Source of the DNA: Ligustrum vulgare
Taxonomy: Eukaryota > Streptophyta > Magnoliopsida > Lamiales > Oleaceae
Direction of reading: 5' to 3'
NCBI GenBank assembly: GCA_963555705.1
Contig: OY743174.1
Location: 55,760,234 to 55,824,233 of the forward strand
Length of the DNA stretch: 64,000 nucleotides
The translations under genes and the position numbers were made by a program. The notes under the pieces are model-generated. The model saw nothing but the letters and a program-made list of their open reading frames with translations, did no database searches and was not told the origin of the DNA. Within the stretch, counting starts at the first letter, position 1. The number at the start of each line of letters is the position of its first letter. Shown one piece after another: positions 11,665 through 22,800 of the stretch.

Positions 11665-12412
11665 TGATGAGAATCATATGGGCTTGAAGAAGCAAATTAA
11701 TTATCCAAGCCAAACAAATTTTGAGGTGCATGTTCGAAGAGCTTCGAATCAATTGTGGGCTATTTTGGAAGAAGATTCAAGGTTTAAACAAGAGATCAAG
11801 CCATGAAGGAATCAAGTGCAAGTGGAAGGAATGAAGTTAGAGGTTTAGCCAACTTCGGTTGATCGAAACTCTGCAGAAAATCAAAGGTAGCCTCGGTCAT
11901 CTTGGGCTGATCGTTGTTCAACCGAAATGTACTTTCGGTCGAACTCGTGGTAGACCAAAAGGGGGTTCGATCGATCAACCGGTCGATCGAATATCACTGA
12001 ACTTAAATTTCAGAGTTTCATGCAATTTTTTCATTTATTTCTTATTTCTAATTTTAGTGCTATAAATACCCCTTTTCCCCCAAACCCTAAAAAGATTAAC
12101 TTGGATGTTCATTGTGAAGCTCTTGTGAGAGGCTCCTCTTTGGGTGAGGTAAAAACCCCTTGTTTTTTCTATTGTAAACTTCTTTGAATTTCTTCAACTA
12201 TATCTAGAGTATGGTATTCTTGTGATGTTGTTGATTCCCACCACTTTGGAATTTGTTTATTTGATATCCATTGGGCTAGGTTTCTTAACCTTTGAATTTT
12301 GGATTAGATTAAACTTGGGTCAATTTTGTTTATTTTACCATTTTAGCTTTCTTGAGTTGGTATTAAATTGTTGTGAGAATATTTTGTTCAAACACCAAAG
12401 CAGTTTTCATCA
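11665..12412 (+). repeat. E4 5' LTR
   Basis: Starts TGATGAGAATCAT and ends TTTTCATCA. It holds a dyad cluster at about 11853-11990 (TTCGGTTGATCGAA and GGTCGATCGA-type words) and TATAAATA at 12061-12068, followed by CCCCTTTTCCCC. Confidence 0.85.
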
Positions 12413-12414
12413 TT

Positions 12415-12426
12415 TGATATCAGAAC
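12415..12426 (+). promoter_or_regulatory. E4 primer-binding site, decayed tRNA-iMet
   Basis: TGATATCAGAAC differs from TGGTATCAGAGC at two G-to-A positions, 2 bp from the 5' LTR edge. Confidence 0.7.
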
Positions 12427-13057
12427 TTGACTCTAAAATTGGTAAATCTATCCTTTAAATTTTTGTTATTGTTGTTGTTTCATCATAAAAACAAAACAAA
12501 ACAAAACAAAAATTGTGAAAAAAAATTGTTGTTCTTAGCAATTGTTGGTTTCTACATCTTAAGTAGTTTGTTCTTATCATCTTTGAGTTTGTCGGAGGTT
12601 TATATTAATCAAACACTTGAAATTTTGCACTATCCAAAGTTTGCACACAAGGTGTTTGAAGAAATGTCACAAAGAAAACTCCATTGACATAAAGTATCTT
12701 TCTCAACACCAAACTTTTCCCTTGATAGTTACTTGAGTTTTATCAATTCCATTGTGATCTTGTACTCCTAAAACATTGTCACATAAGTCTACTCTTTTTC
12801 ACCTCTTGTGTTATAGCAAGTAAAGAAATTTTACTTGCTTTTTGTGCCCATCAATGCCTATATCTCTTCTTTTATTGTGGTTCATGCGTCACAAGATTTA
12901 ATTTTCTCCTTGTAGTTGATTGCATTCCTTGGGGGAATTTAGTGAAACACGAGTGAAATGAATTCTTTGTGAGGACACTCCACACTTGCACAACATGATC
13001 CATTCAAATACTCAAATTGAGCAAAACTCCAATTTCTAAACTCAATACTTGTGTGAG

Positions 13058-13996
13058 ATGTTGCAAACTCTTTCAACTAATTTTATTAGGCAAGTAGAAG
13101 AGATGGGAGGAAAGTTAGAAAAGAGGTTGGAGGCAAGGAGAGAAATCCCACCACCAAGGGATGATGTTGATAGGAGGGGAAATAGAAGAAGAGTTGGGAA
13201 TGAATTTGATAATGTTTTGAAAAATGATGGGAGTATGAAGCAAAATAGGAACATGGGTAGGAATAGAGGAGTGCGGTGTGATAGGGGCTTAGATAGGGGA
13301 TTTATGAAGGAGAGTGGTTCCATGTGGGACTTTAAGAACCAAATGAAAATTTTAGTAGAAAGTTTCATTGCATGGGATCGTAAATATAATGTTGACTTGA
13401 AAAGGGGAGTGAAGGAGAGGTGGGTGTCACTGAAATTAAAAGAAGAGCCCCTAGATAAGGAAGTTGAGAAGAAGGATGGGGAGTTAAAATTAGGTATAAT
13501 TGATGAAACTCCAAATTCTCATGTGGATGATAAAAATATTGATGAGGGGTTGCATGAGCTTACAAGTGTAGAAGGTTTTGTTAAAATTGAAAGTTTGGAA
13601 AAAGTGGTTGAGCATGAAAATTTTATAGTGTTGAATGAGAGAAAGGTTAAATGGATTAATGGAGGTGAAGTGAAGATCCTCGTGGTGCCCAAAGAGGAGT
13701 TGGAGGTGATGAATCCCAAGTAGGAGGATCCATATCTCGTACTTTGTGAAACTAATATTCCCCACCTATTTTGCTTAACTTTATTTTGTAGGTTAATGAC
13801 ACTTGGTACTTTGGGTCACATCACTAATGCCCAAAGGAGTTCATGGTTTGACCCCTCCATATAGCCAAAGTGATGGAGTCCTATTGGTTAATCATGAGGC
13901 ATGGAAGCAATGATTTCCCTTTTGATTCAGGAGGGGCAATGAAATATCATGAACAAAATTATGATTCGGGACAAATCATCCTGAAGAAGGAGTGTC
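13058..13996 (+). pseudogene. E4 internal ORF, degraded (gag-position, no RT/IN)
   Basis: The open part runs from ATG 13058 to a TAG after 13720, about 220 codons. It is highly charged: an N-terminal helical segment (IRQVEEMGGKLEKRLEARRE), an Arg/Asn/Gly-rich stretch, then an acidic region. Beyond the stop the frame continues EDPYLVLCETN, and further frames contain HGSNDFPFDSGG and DSGQIILKKE. These match the C-terminus of the E3 ORF (KDPYLVLHEAN, HGSRNFPFDPGG, DSGRIILKKEG). So this is one ancestral ORF broken by stops and frameshifts. I do not recognise a CA, protease, RT or integrase domain. Confidence 0.6.
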
Positions 13997-14765
13997 TGAT
14001 GGGAATCATAGGGGGCTTGACGAAACAAATTAATTATCAAAGCCAAACAAATTTTTAGGTGCATCTTCGAAGAGCTCCGGATCAATTATGGGCTATTTTG
14101 GAAGAAGATTCAAGGGTTAAACAAGAGATCAAGCAATGAAAACAAGCTACAGAATCAAGTGCAAGTGGAAGGAACGAAGTCTGAGGTTTAGCCAACTTCG
14201 GTTGACCAAGTACTTTCGATCGACCAAAACTCTGCAGAAAATCAAAGGTAGCTTCGGTCATCTTCGGCTGATCGTTGTTCAACCGAAATGCACTTTTGGT
14301 CGAACTCGCGGTTGACCAAAAGTGGGTTCGGTCGACCGAAAATCACCGAACTTAAATTTCTGGGTTTTTCATGTAATTTTCTCATTTATTTCTTATTTCC
14401 AATTTTTTTACTATAAATACCCCTTTTTCCGCAAACCCTAAAAAGATTAACTTGGATGTTCATTTTGAAGCTCTTGTGAGAGGCTCCTCTTTGGGTGATG
14501 TAAAAAACACTTGTTCTTTCTCTTGTAAACTTCTTGGAATTTCTTCAACTATATCTAGAGTATGTTATTATTGTGATATTGCTAATTTTCACCACTTTAA
14601 AATTTGTTTATTTGATATCCATTGGGTTAGGTTTCTTAATATTTGAATTTTGGATTAGATTAAACATGAGTCAATGTGTTTATTTTACCATTTTAGCTTT
14701 CTTAGATTGTTATTAAATTGTTGTAAAAAAAAATTGTTCAAACACCATAGGGGTTCTTCGCATCA
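13997..14765 (+). repeat. E4 3' LTR
   Basis: Starts TGATGGGAATCAT and ends CTTCGCATCA. It is 769 bp, 21 bp longer than the 5' LTR, with the extra sequence partly in the dyad cluster (14200-14337). TATAAATA lies at 14412-14419. Confidence 0.85.
14200..14337 (+). promoter_or_regulatory. GGTCGACC-type dyad cluster in E4 LTR
   Basis: Eight GGTCGACC-related cores start at 14200, 14218, 14256, 14266, 14277, 14298, 14310 and 14330. The spacings of 18, 38, 10, 11, 21, 12 and 20 bp are mostly close to multiples of one helical turn. The last is a full palindrome, TTCGGTCGACCGAA. It sits about 75 bp upstream of the TATA box. Confidence 0.5.
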
Positions 14766-14770
14766 CCATG

Positions 14771-15640
14771 TTTTTAAAAGAGTTATTCCGATCCCTGTTA
14801 TGTTTTAAGATATTTTATAGTTCAACCTTTAGTTTTTAAACTCATTATTAAATAACAGTGATGGACGTGATAGCAATAATAATTAAATAATAGAAATTTT
14901 ATTTTATACATGTTGTTCATTTTTGGAACTTTTAGAACGCTAGAAATTTTATATCTTTGTTAAATGATTTCTTTATTTAGAAAATAATGGACGATTTAAA
15001 TTGTTATTTCAAGTAGTTTTCAAAATTTTGAATTTTATCGATTGTTTGATTATTTTATTAAATGTTTCCAAATTAGAAATGTAATTATTTTTTGCTAATT
15101 TTTTTTTTTTTTTAAGTTAGATGAGACGATGACGTGGCGAATCGGGTATTTAGAACTTGAGGCGTTACAACTCTGTTGTTGTAGCAACGAGTTCGGTGTT
15201 GAACTGTAAGTCTGGAACTAGGTAGTAGGTAGTGTGTAGAATTAGGGCTCGTGAATTGTGCGGGTGATGTGAGGGTTTGGGTAGATTTAATTTTTATTAT
15301 GACCTGATTTGTGTATAAATTAACTTCTAATTTTTTATTTTGAAATTGTGAAGTTGAAAAACATGTATTGGTGTAATTTTCCCTTAGATAAATACATATT
15401 TTACATAGATTTCTACCTTATTTTACATTCTCTCTCCTCTCTCTTTCACTATTTTCTTTTCTCTCTCATCTTTCACAAGAAATCTCTAACTATTTCTCTC
15501 ATCTTATTATTATGAATCAATCTCAAATGTAATACCATTTCAAACTAATGAACTCAAAATTTAGGTAAAAATTCAGGTTTTTAATATTAATAATTATATT
15601 ATCAAATCAAAATAAATTTATAACAATTATTGTAATGAAG
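14771..15640. other. Possible LTR remnant and spacer
   Basis: The stretch to about 15171 ends GAACTTGAGGCGTTACA, like the terminal bases of Tekay/Del-type LTRs, but no matching start is visible. The rest is AT-rich with a CTCTC tract at about 15428-15470. No gene was recognised. Confidence 0.3.
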
Positions 15641-15648
15641 ATTACTAT

Positions 15649-15932
15649 TAGAGATGGCAATGGGCCGAGTCGAGCCGGCTCGGCCCATTAAGCTCGCTGT
15701 TCGGCTCGGCTCGTTACTCAGGGTCAAGCTCGGCTTGGCCCTTGAGCTCGTGGCTCGCGGCTCGTACATAATTTTTTTTTTCATTAAAATTAATATTTTA
15801 TTTAAAAAAAAAAACGAGTCCACGAGCCGTCTATGTAAAATGGCTCGGCTCGTTTTAGGATTTGCTTGTTTGGCTCGTGAACGAGCCCATGAGTTGGACG
15901 AGCCGAGCCGCTCGGCCCGTTTGTCATCTCTA
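15649..15932. mobile_element. hAT-type MITE with TAGAGATGGCAA ends
   Basis: Terminal inverted repeats TAGAGATGGCAA and TTGTCATCTCTA are flanked by a perfect 8-bp target duplication ATTACTAT (15641-15648, 15933-15940), diagnostic of hAT. The 284-bp body is GC-rich, with many GGCTCGGCTCGT subterminal motifs in both orientations, which in hAT elements can bind transposase. The overlapping reading frames have no protein similarity I recognise. Confidence 0.85.
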
Positions 15933-15940
15933 ATTACTAT

Positions 15941-16984
15941 GCTTTTAATGAAGAACACGATACTTGTAACGAATATTCGTATCATACATGTAATAAAATT
16001 GCAATACGTGTAATGAATATCATAATTTCTTTATTCAAACGTACTCCCTTCATAATTAGCGTCATGTTAAATAGTATGTATATCTTATATCTGATTTTAT
16101 CAATTGTCAGAGATTTGTTTTTCTTGAAAAATCATGAGTTTTCTAAGATATTATTAAGGATCTCGTTGAAAACTTAAGGAATATAATTCTAATGAATATT
16201 GTAATAGCGCAGATTTCATATAATAAATATATAGTATAATGTTTATATCAGCAGGAATATATACTACTTACAAGTTTCACGACATGACTCTATTGTAGAT
16301 AATAAAACACTACGATATTACAGGCACTGTAATATTATGACATTTCTGAATAGTTAGAGGCTATAAGCCTATAACATACAACGATATTATAGACATTGTA
16401 ATATCACATCCGATCTAGAAGATGACTTTCCATAATATTAAGTTAATTTAATCATTGTAACTTCCATAATTATTATTTTATTTTAAATGTAATGATAATC
16501 CTAAAATTAAGATTATCATAACTAATTAAATTAATTATTAATTACATTTCTCTCTTCACAAATCTACATTTAAGGTTACCCTAATTAATGACTTTAATCA
16601 AATAATTCTTTCTCTCTCTTAAAATAGGTATTTTTCTAAAACTGGTGAATGAAATCATATAATATAATGAATAATATTAAAATTTTGTATTTTCAATTAC
16701 TAACCATTACAATCAGGTAGTGTTGTAAATTTCTCTTATTATTATAGTTTTTTTTTTTTTTTTTTTTTTTAATTTTCAAATGCCAACTAGGCAATTTTTC
16801 ATTATAATATTAAAATTTAAGAAGAGGCCTTAGTTTTAATTTACTTAGGAAAGAATACATAACTAATGTTTTAAAATACCCAATTTCAATTTTGAGAAAG
16901 TTAAAATTTTAATTAAAAAATCAGGTCATGGTTAATAATTTAATAAATCATTTAACTGATTAAACATATTGTATATAAATAGTT
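15941..16984. other. Non-coding AT-rich spacer
   Basis: It contains a duplicated ACGATATTACAG / ACGATATTATAG word (about 16311 and 16381) and a T-run of about 22 at 16748-16770. No gene was recognised. Confidence 0.4.
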
Positions 16985-17510
16985 TAAGATCACAATAACA
17001 TACGTTTTGCAGTCACAATCACAATAGAGATTTAAGTAACATATTATCAAATTAATTTATCACGTCTTATTTTTCGACCACGAATTACAAATTTATAGAT
17101 TGCAACTTATTTTTTGCTCATGATTTATTACACGATCACAAATCACAAATGTTATAACTCATAACTCATTCATCGATCATAGATAAAAAAATAATTATAT
17201 TTTACAACATCTTTCTTGGTCAAAAATTATGAAAATAATCAATCACGAATTTTAAATTTACAGGTCAAAACTTATTCTTCGACCACAATTTATCACACAG
17301 TCAAAAATCATAAATATTACAAATCAAGACTTATTCATCACTCACAAATCACAATTTTTTATAGTTCACGAATTTTAAAAATAATCGTTCATGGATTATT
17401 TCTCGATCACAAATAACATATTTTATAGGTCACAATTTATTTTTCGATCACAAATCACGAGTTTTATAAGTAACGATTTCTTTCTTGATCACAAATTTCA
17501 AATTATTTAA
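16985..17510. repeat. Second TCACAAAT / GGTCACAA array
   Basis: Same degenerate family as 9595-10250: TCACAAATCACAAAT, TAGGTCACAATTTATTTTTCG and GATCACAAAT words recur at irregular 35-45-bp spacing. Confidence 0.55.
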
Positions 17511-18026
17511 AGAATATAGGCCATGATTACAAATTTAGTTGGGTGGTTATATTGCCACCACAAAAATTAGTAAATACACCATATTTTCAATAAATTTTGT
17601 TAATTATAAATATAGTCGTATATAAAAAGACTTTAATGACCTTATTTTTATTCTTATGTTTATATCCACACTACTTTAACCTAATTAATGCTAATATGAG
17701 AACAAACCACTTCAACCTAATTAATTAATACTAATCTGAGAAGATATTATCATGGGCTAATTAGGCCCATTAACACTTTAATTAGTTTTATTTTTAAAAT
17801 CAAGTTATTTTAAACTATTTTATAAAATCAGATATATTTTAAGCCAAACACTATTTACCTCCATCTCTCGCTTTATTTCTGGGAATGAGTTTTTCATTCC
17901 TTCAATCCCGAAATCAAAATCCCAAACAACAGAAAACTCACCGAAATATTCCTTAGAATCATGGGATAATATTCTCTTTGAAATTACCCATTCACATACA
18001 ATTGCAGGTAGTCACGTACTATATAT
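17511..18026. other. Spacer
   Basis: AT-rich. A repeated CTACTTTAACCTAATTAAT / CACTTCAACCTAATTAAT pair occurs at about 17670 and 17709. Nothing else was recognised. Confidence 0.35.
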
Positions 18027-18240
18027 AAGAGATTAGGAAGAAAAAAGATGAATCGATGAAGGGCGAGAGTGGTTTCTTGGAGAGTGATTTGAAGGTTAAA
18101 CCACATATTCATAGTCGATTGCAAATAACATATAAAGAGATTAGGAAGATAAAAAGATAAATTGATGAATAGAGGGAGGGGTTTCTTAGAGTTCGAGAGG
18201 GATTTGTTGGTAAAACTATCCATCAAAAACAATTGCAGAG
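18027..18240. repeat. Imperfect tandem duplication, ~105-bp unit
   Basis: AGAGATTAGGAAGA..GATGAATCGATGAAG (from 18027) is repeated as AGAGATTAGGAAGA..GATAAATTGATGAAT (from 18137), each ending in a TTGCA-type word. The unit similarity is roughly 75-80%. Confidence 0.55.
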
Positions 18241-19025
18241 AGGACAACTATAGGGTCAAGGCGTGTGAATATAAAGGAAGTTCAGTGTATAAATCATTAG
18301 ATTTTGTATTGGCATGGTGGGCTTGGAATATTTTGTGATAATTTCCTATTGGGAAATTCGAAAGGTTATTACTTTATTGGAAAAAAAAAAGTTACATTTG
18401 TAATTAATTAGTAGGTGGTGATTTATGGTGATGATTTTAGATGGTTATTTGTGGTAGTTGGTGGTAATGGTTTTAGGTGGTGGTTGGTGGTGGTAATTAG
18501 TTATAATCTATATATTAATAAAAACAGAAGAGATTCTGGGAATCTTTAATTTCAATTGAATGAATAATGAATAGATTCTGATTTTATTTACATTTGAATT
18601 TGAATTTTTTACAGTTTATATAATTTTTAGAAGTTATTTGTGCGTGAGTTTTAAAATTAGTGGGTAGTTAACTCTGAATTTATGCAGCCCACGACACACG
18701 CAAATAGTGAACGATTTTTCTTCCACGTCTCTCTTCCTCATCGGCCTTTTTACTCAGTTACTCTCTTCTCTGCCACCAACAATTTCTCTTCTTCCCTCCA
18801 CCTCGGATAGGGGGATTTCGGGTCTGTCTATCGCTCTACACTTAATCCAAATCCCATCATCCCGAACTTTGCTTTTCATGTCGCTATGAAGCTCATGGAT
18901 TCTGGGTCTTTGTAGGGCGAGCGCGAATTTCATAAGAAGTTGCTTTTTTCCTTGAAAATTGACTGTAAATATATTATTTCCATGATGGGGTTTTCCTCAA
19001 ATCCTGGTAAACATCGAATACTCCA

Positions 19026-19164
19026 GTGAATCCACCACTTCTGTCCAGTAAGAAAAATGGTTTGGGATTGTTGAAGGGGTTGCCTAGAAGGGTTTTGGCA
19101 ATTCTATCTAATTTGCCTTTGGCTATTGCTGAGATGTTTGTAAACTCTGCCTCAATTGCCTTAG
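19026..19164 (+). pseudogene. Captured CCS1-like exon fragment
   Basis: One frame reads LLKGLPRRVLAILSNLPLAI then AEMFVNSASIAL, ending at a GT donor-like site. This resembles the start of the mature part of the chloroplast cytochrome c biogenesis protein CCS1 (pattern LPRxVLxxLSNLPLAIxEMFxxAALMALG), where a transit peptide precedes this block. The upstream 18718-18895 ORF with Ser/Pro-rich content may be the transit-peptide region. It is only about 46 residues of a protein of about 550, and the MALG position is changed to IAL. Recognised from family memory; a protein search would settle it. Confidence 0.5.
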
Positions 19165-19649
19165 GTAGTGTATTTTTCTATCTTCTGTTTAATTAAGAAT
19201 TAGTACTTATTGATTATGCATTTTTGGGCTTTCCACTATTGAGGTTCCGGACATTTCCAGATGAAGCTATTGACGTGCCGAAGAACAGGTCCAAACCAAC
19301 AATTTCATTTCAGGCTAAGCCACGTTTCACCAGTCCGGCTCAGACCAAGGCCTGGACGAAACGAACCAGGACTGGTGTTCGAATTTGGCAATTGTGGTCA
19401 CCGGAGCTGTCTTTTGCGTGGCGACTATTTTCTTAATTTTCTCTCTTTCTGAAAGAAAAATATTTTCAGATACCATGAGTTACTAATCAAGATAACTTAT
19501 TGTCCTCTTAAATTCTATGTTCTACGAAAATTCCACTGAAGTGCCAGCAAGCCCTGCATCCGTGTGTAATAGTCTTCATGATGCATCCTGGAGTGCCACC
19601 AAGCCCTGTATCCGTGTGTAATAGTCTTCAGGATGCATCCTGGAGGCAA

Positions 19650-19746
19650 GGAGAGTATTTCAGCCCAACATCGGCATCAGATGCGCACCAACTTGATGAC
19701 AGTGAGATTCCTCATGTTTTCAGAGAAATAAACTCGAACTTGAATG
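19650..19746 (+). pseudogene. Exon-like fragment, origin unknown
   Basis: The frame ASDAHQLDDSEIPHVFREIN ends at a good GTAAGTG donor (from about 19747). The next exon-like piece begins at 21165 after TAATGCAG with ELRRQLNQLE if joined in phase. Two near-identical short repeats (GTGCCACCAAGCCCTG-type at about 19541 and 19592) lie just upstream. I do not recognise the parent gene. Confidence 0.35.
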
Positions 19747-21164
19747 GTAAGTGAATTGATGATTTTATTACTTTCTAAACATAACAAATAATGTAGTTGT
19801 TGCTACACGTCTTCCTTGGACAGCTAATTTCTTGGATGTGAACTTTCTATTTATTTATTTGTCAAGGATTTGGAACTTTGGAACTTGGATGTTTTTCAGA
19901 AAAAAATGTTAAATTCTTGGTTTTGACTAGGACATGTGGAGAAGCAGGCAAGCCAACTCAATGTTTTATATGCTAATTAAATTTATATATATACATACAC
20001 AGGGTAGAAAACATATGCACTTCTTTCCTCTCATCAAATAGAATTCTAACCAATATTGTAAAGACAATAAAATAAAGTTGTTATGTTTCCACATTAAAGT
20101 GAAATATAGTACTTTGTTCTTTTTCTATAAATAATGCCTATTAGTGTTCCAAAAGTAATTTCTCTTCAGGTTCTCCGAAAAAATCGGTCTAGCTCAACAA
20201 TGTCTCATTGTTTTTTTTTTTTTTTTTTTGAGAAACGATGTCTCATTGTTACCCTGATAACAGAGTTGAAAGTTCAAAATTTTGTTATTATCTCATTATT
20301 TCTATCAGAACTTAGAATTAAAAATCCCCTAAAAAAGATAGTATCTTAAGGATTTTCCCTTGTGTTCCTTACATTTACTTCTGAGGCTGGGATGGGCAGG
20401 GTACGATGGATGGATGGAAGTAAAGTATCAAATCTGCATCTCTCTTGAAATGCTAAGGAAAATGCCCAGTGTGTAAACTACTGGTGGAGTTTGTGAAGAT
20501 GTGTGGTTTGCTATTGTAGCTCCTTGTGAAGTGCTTTCAGTTCATGCTAGAGATGCCAAGTGAGGAAATTGTTAATTTCTCAGAAAGTGAATAGCTCCTT
20601 GTGAAGTACTTCTAGTGAATCCAAGATGAATTTATTTATCATAGTAAAAATTACATGAAAGAGAGATATATGTAGAAAAATATAAACCTTTGTATAATTC
20701 TTTGTGAAATATATGGGCATTTTATATTTCAATGAAGAGAAACTTGTGTTGTACATAAGGGCTTGAAATTTTTAAGATATACAATCATTTCTTTAACTTT
20801 CTACTATTGGAGGTGATATTGTTGCCCATGCATTGAAACATGTTTTTATTTCTGGTGTGGCTATTTGAAACCTATAATTCAGTAATTGATTACCTTCTTT
20901 AGGATTATTGGAAAAGTTTATTTTGGAGGCACATCTCTTTTGGATTACTGGAAAAGTTTATACATTATGGTCAACTAATATTTACATTGCTGAACTGCAT
21001 CTTTCTTTCATATAAGTGTGCCACAAACAGGAGATATAATCTGATAAAACACCTCTGCATTTGAAACTATAAATCAGTTCCTTCTTTTTAAAATTCTATA
21101 ATCTCTCATAGACCTTGAGAAAAGTTGTATTATTCATATTATAATTCTTTTGTTCATAATGCAG

Positions 21165-21760
21165 AGCTACGGAGGCAACTAAATCAACTTGAAGTCTGTT
21201 CCAGAAGAGACAACAACTTATGAGCAGCCCATTGAAGTTGAAATGGAGACAGATAACCATGTTGCTTGCTTGTATGATGGTTCCTTCAAAAGATCTTTAT
21301 CAACATGGGACCCGCAAGGTAAGCCTATTAGTAACCAAGTCTTTGAAGAAGTAGAAGAATCTTATAGACAAAAGAGCTATGGGATGGTGAAGAGTGCACA
21401 GAAGATGATGGTGAAAATTTTAATCACAAGATGCTACTTGACTTATTAAATGACGTGCTTATAGCTATACTAAGATCACCAACGAATGAGTATAGGTATA
21501 TGAATAAGGCTATTAGTCCTATTCCGCAATCACCACATGGAAGGAATCTACTAAATCGAGTAAGGGACATTATTCGAGTTTATGTATATCTTCCAGTAGA
21601 TAAATCCTTTTATGCTCTTGATAGTATGTTGGCCTGGGATTCATGTCCAACCCATGGTGTGGATTGATGGAAGTCAGAAGATGACATTAATAATGTAGGT
21701 AAAAATATTGGATGTCTGATCGTAGGAGATCTGATTGATGAAATGGTGAAGGATATGAAG
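21165..21760 (+). pseudogene. Captured DUF4378 (TRM/LONGIFOLIA-like) C-terminal fragment
   Basis: Across two frames the segment encodes HKMLLDLLNDVLIAILRSP, then ISPIPQSPHGRNLLNRVRDI, DSMLAWD, and after a stop GCLIVGDLIDEMVKDM. This order matches DUF4378, the C-terminal domain of plant TRM/LONGIFOLIA-type proteins (LLFDxxNExL, RPxPxGxxLLxxVWxxI, a tryptophan block, then IExxILxxLIxE). A frameshift near 21420 and at least one stop break it. Upstream residues 21189-21420 would be the variable region. TRM proteins recruit TON1 and act on microtubules; the fragment is unlikely to function. Confidence 0.5.
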
Positions 21761-22329
21761 TCATAACCGATAGAATCTTTTTCATGGATGCCTTGAAAAC
21801 ATTCTTGTGCCCAAATGATTGAATTGTTTGATACACATTGAAGAAGCTTTTAGAGCATGAACGGGATTGACAGTGCAAGATTGTTCTTATGGGACTAGGA
21901 TAGATAGGGTATTGTTGTATTTAGCATAGAAGATATTTACAAAGAAGATTGTTTGTGGATGTTGTGTGCTCTTCCTTAATTGCTTGCATAGGACTCAGTT
22001 GATATGGAATTTATCTGTACATTAGTTAATTTATTTATGCTTATTCATCTTATAGCTTCATTCATTGTCGACTTGTAATTGAAATATGATGATCGTAATC
22101 TTATAATGTTCTGATGTGGTAAACGTTTTTGTTTACCTATAAAAGATGAGTAGATTTTCATATTTTGATACTTTCATAGTGACAATATGTAAATGTTGTG
22201 TATAAGGAGATTTTTCAAATTGGTAAAACGCAAAGCTTATTATATTTTTTCAGTTGCCATATTTAAGTACATTATATTTTGTCAATATAATATGTCCGTG
22301 CATCGCACGGGTGCGGAACTAGTTGTATT

Positions 22330-22800
22330 TAAATTGCAATTGTAATTAATTACAAAATTGAAATGAAATTAGAATTGTAATTAATTGTAAACTATAATTC
22401 ATTACACAATGTCAGAATGTAATTAAGTTGTAATTAAAGTGAATGTGACTAATTCAATTAATTTTAGCAAAAATGTCTTTCATGTTTTACAAATTCATTA
22501 GTTATAATTATGATTAATTACAAAATTGAATTAAAGTTACAATTGTAATTAATCACAATATTGAAAGAAAGTTCAAATTGTAATTAATTGCAAAATTGAA
22601 TTAAACTTAAAATTGTAATTAATTGTAAATTGTAATTCATTATAGACTGTAATTAAGTTACAATTGTAATTAAGGTGAATGTAACTAATTCAATTAATTT
22701 TAGCAAAAAAACTGTCATGTTTTACAAATTTATTAAGTACAATTGTAATTAATTGTAAAATTAAAATAAAGTTACAATTCTAATTAATTACAAAGTTTGA
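22330..22800. repeat. AT-rich tandem duplication, ~240-bp unit
   Basis: A segment with AATTGTAAACTATAATTCATT, GTAATTAAGTTGTAATTAAAG and CATGTTTTACAAATTCATTA (about 22386-22500) recurs about 240 bp downstream (about 22622-22735). It is rich in self-complementary CAATTGTAATTAATTAC words and could form cruciforms. Confidence 0.6.

Larger units (their letters stand above)
11665..14765 (+). mobile_element. E4: non-autonomous LTR retrotransposon
   Basis: Direct LTRs at 11665-12412 and 13997-14765 (TGATGRGAATCAT..CATCA) enclose 1,584 bp. The 5-bp target duplication CCATG is perfect (11660-11664, 14766-14770). The primer site at 12415-12426 (TGATATCAGAAC) is the initiator-Met TGGTATCAGAGC with two changes, and a purine tract GAAGAAGGAGTGTC precedes the right LTR. 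The internal ORF is degraded and lacks RT and integrase. The LTRs differ clearly by eye, so this is an old insertion. It is related to E3 (46433-49469) by its ORF C-terminus and purine tract. Confidence 0.85.
18507..22322 (+). mobile_element. Helitron (3.8 kb) with captured gene fragments
   Basis: The 5' end is TCTATATATTAATAAA after an A; the 3' end is a perfect hairpin CCGTGC-ATC-GCACGG, then GTGCGGAA and CTAG before T. This gives the A|T insertion and CTRR end expected of Helitrons. There is no Rep/helicase ORF, so it is non-autonomous. Inside are exon-like fragments of a CCS1-like gene (19026-19164), an unidentified exon-like piece (19650-19746) and a DUF4378 gene fragment (21165-21760), all on the plus strand. 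The 5' end assignment is less certain than the 3' end. Confidence 0.65.

Noticed and set aside
11796..12458. ORFs near 12 kb
   Set aside because: They are LTR sequence of E4, recurring in the second LTR with frameshifts.
15602..16013. Overlapping ORFs of about 120 codons on both strands
   Set aside because: They are the two strands of a GC-rich hAT MITE and cross its ends.
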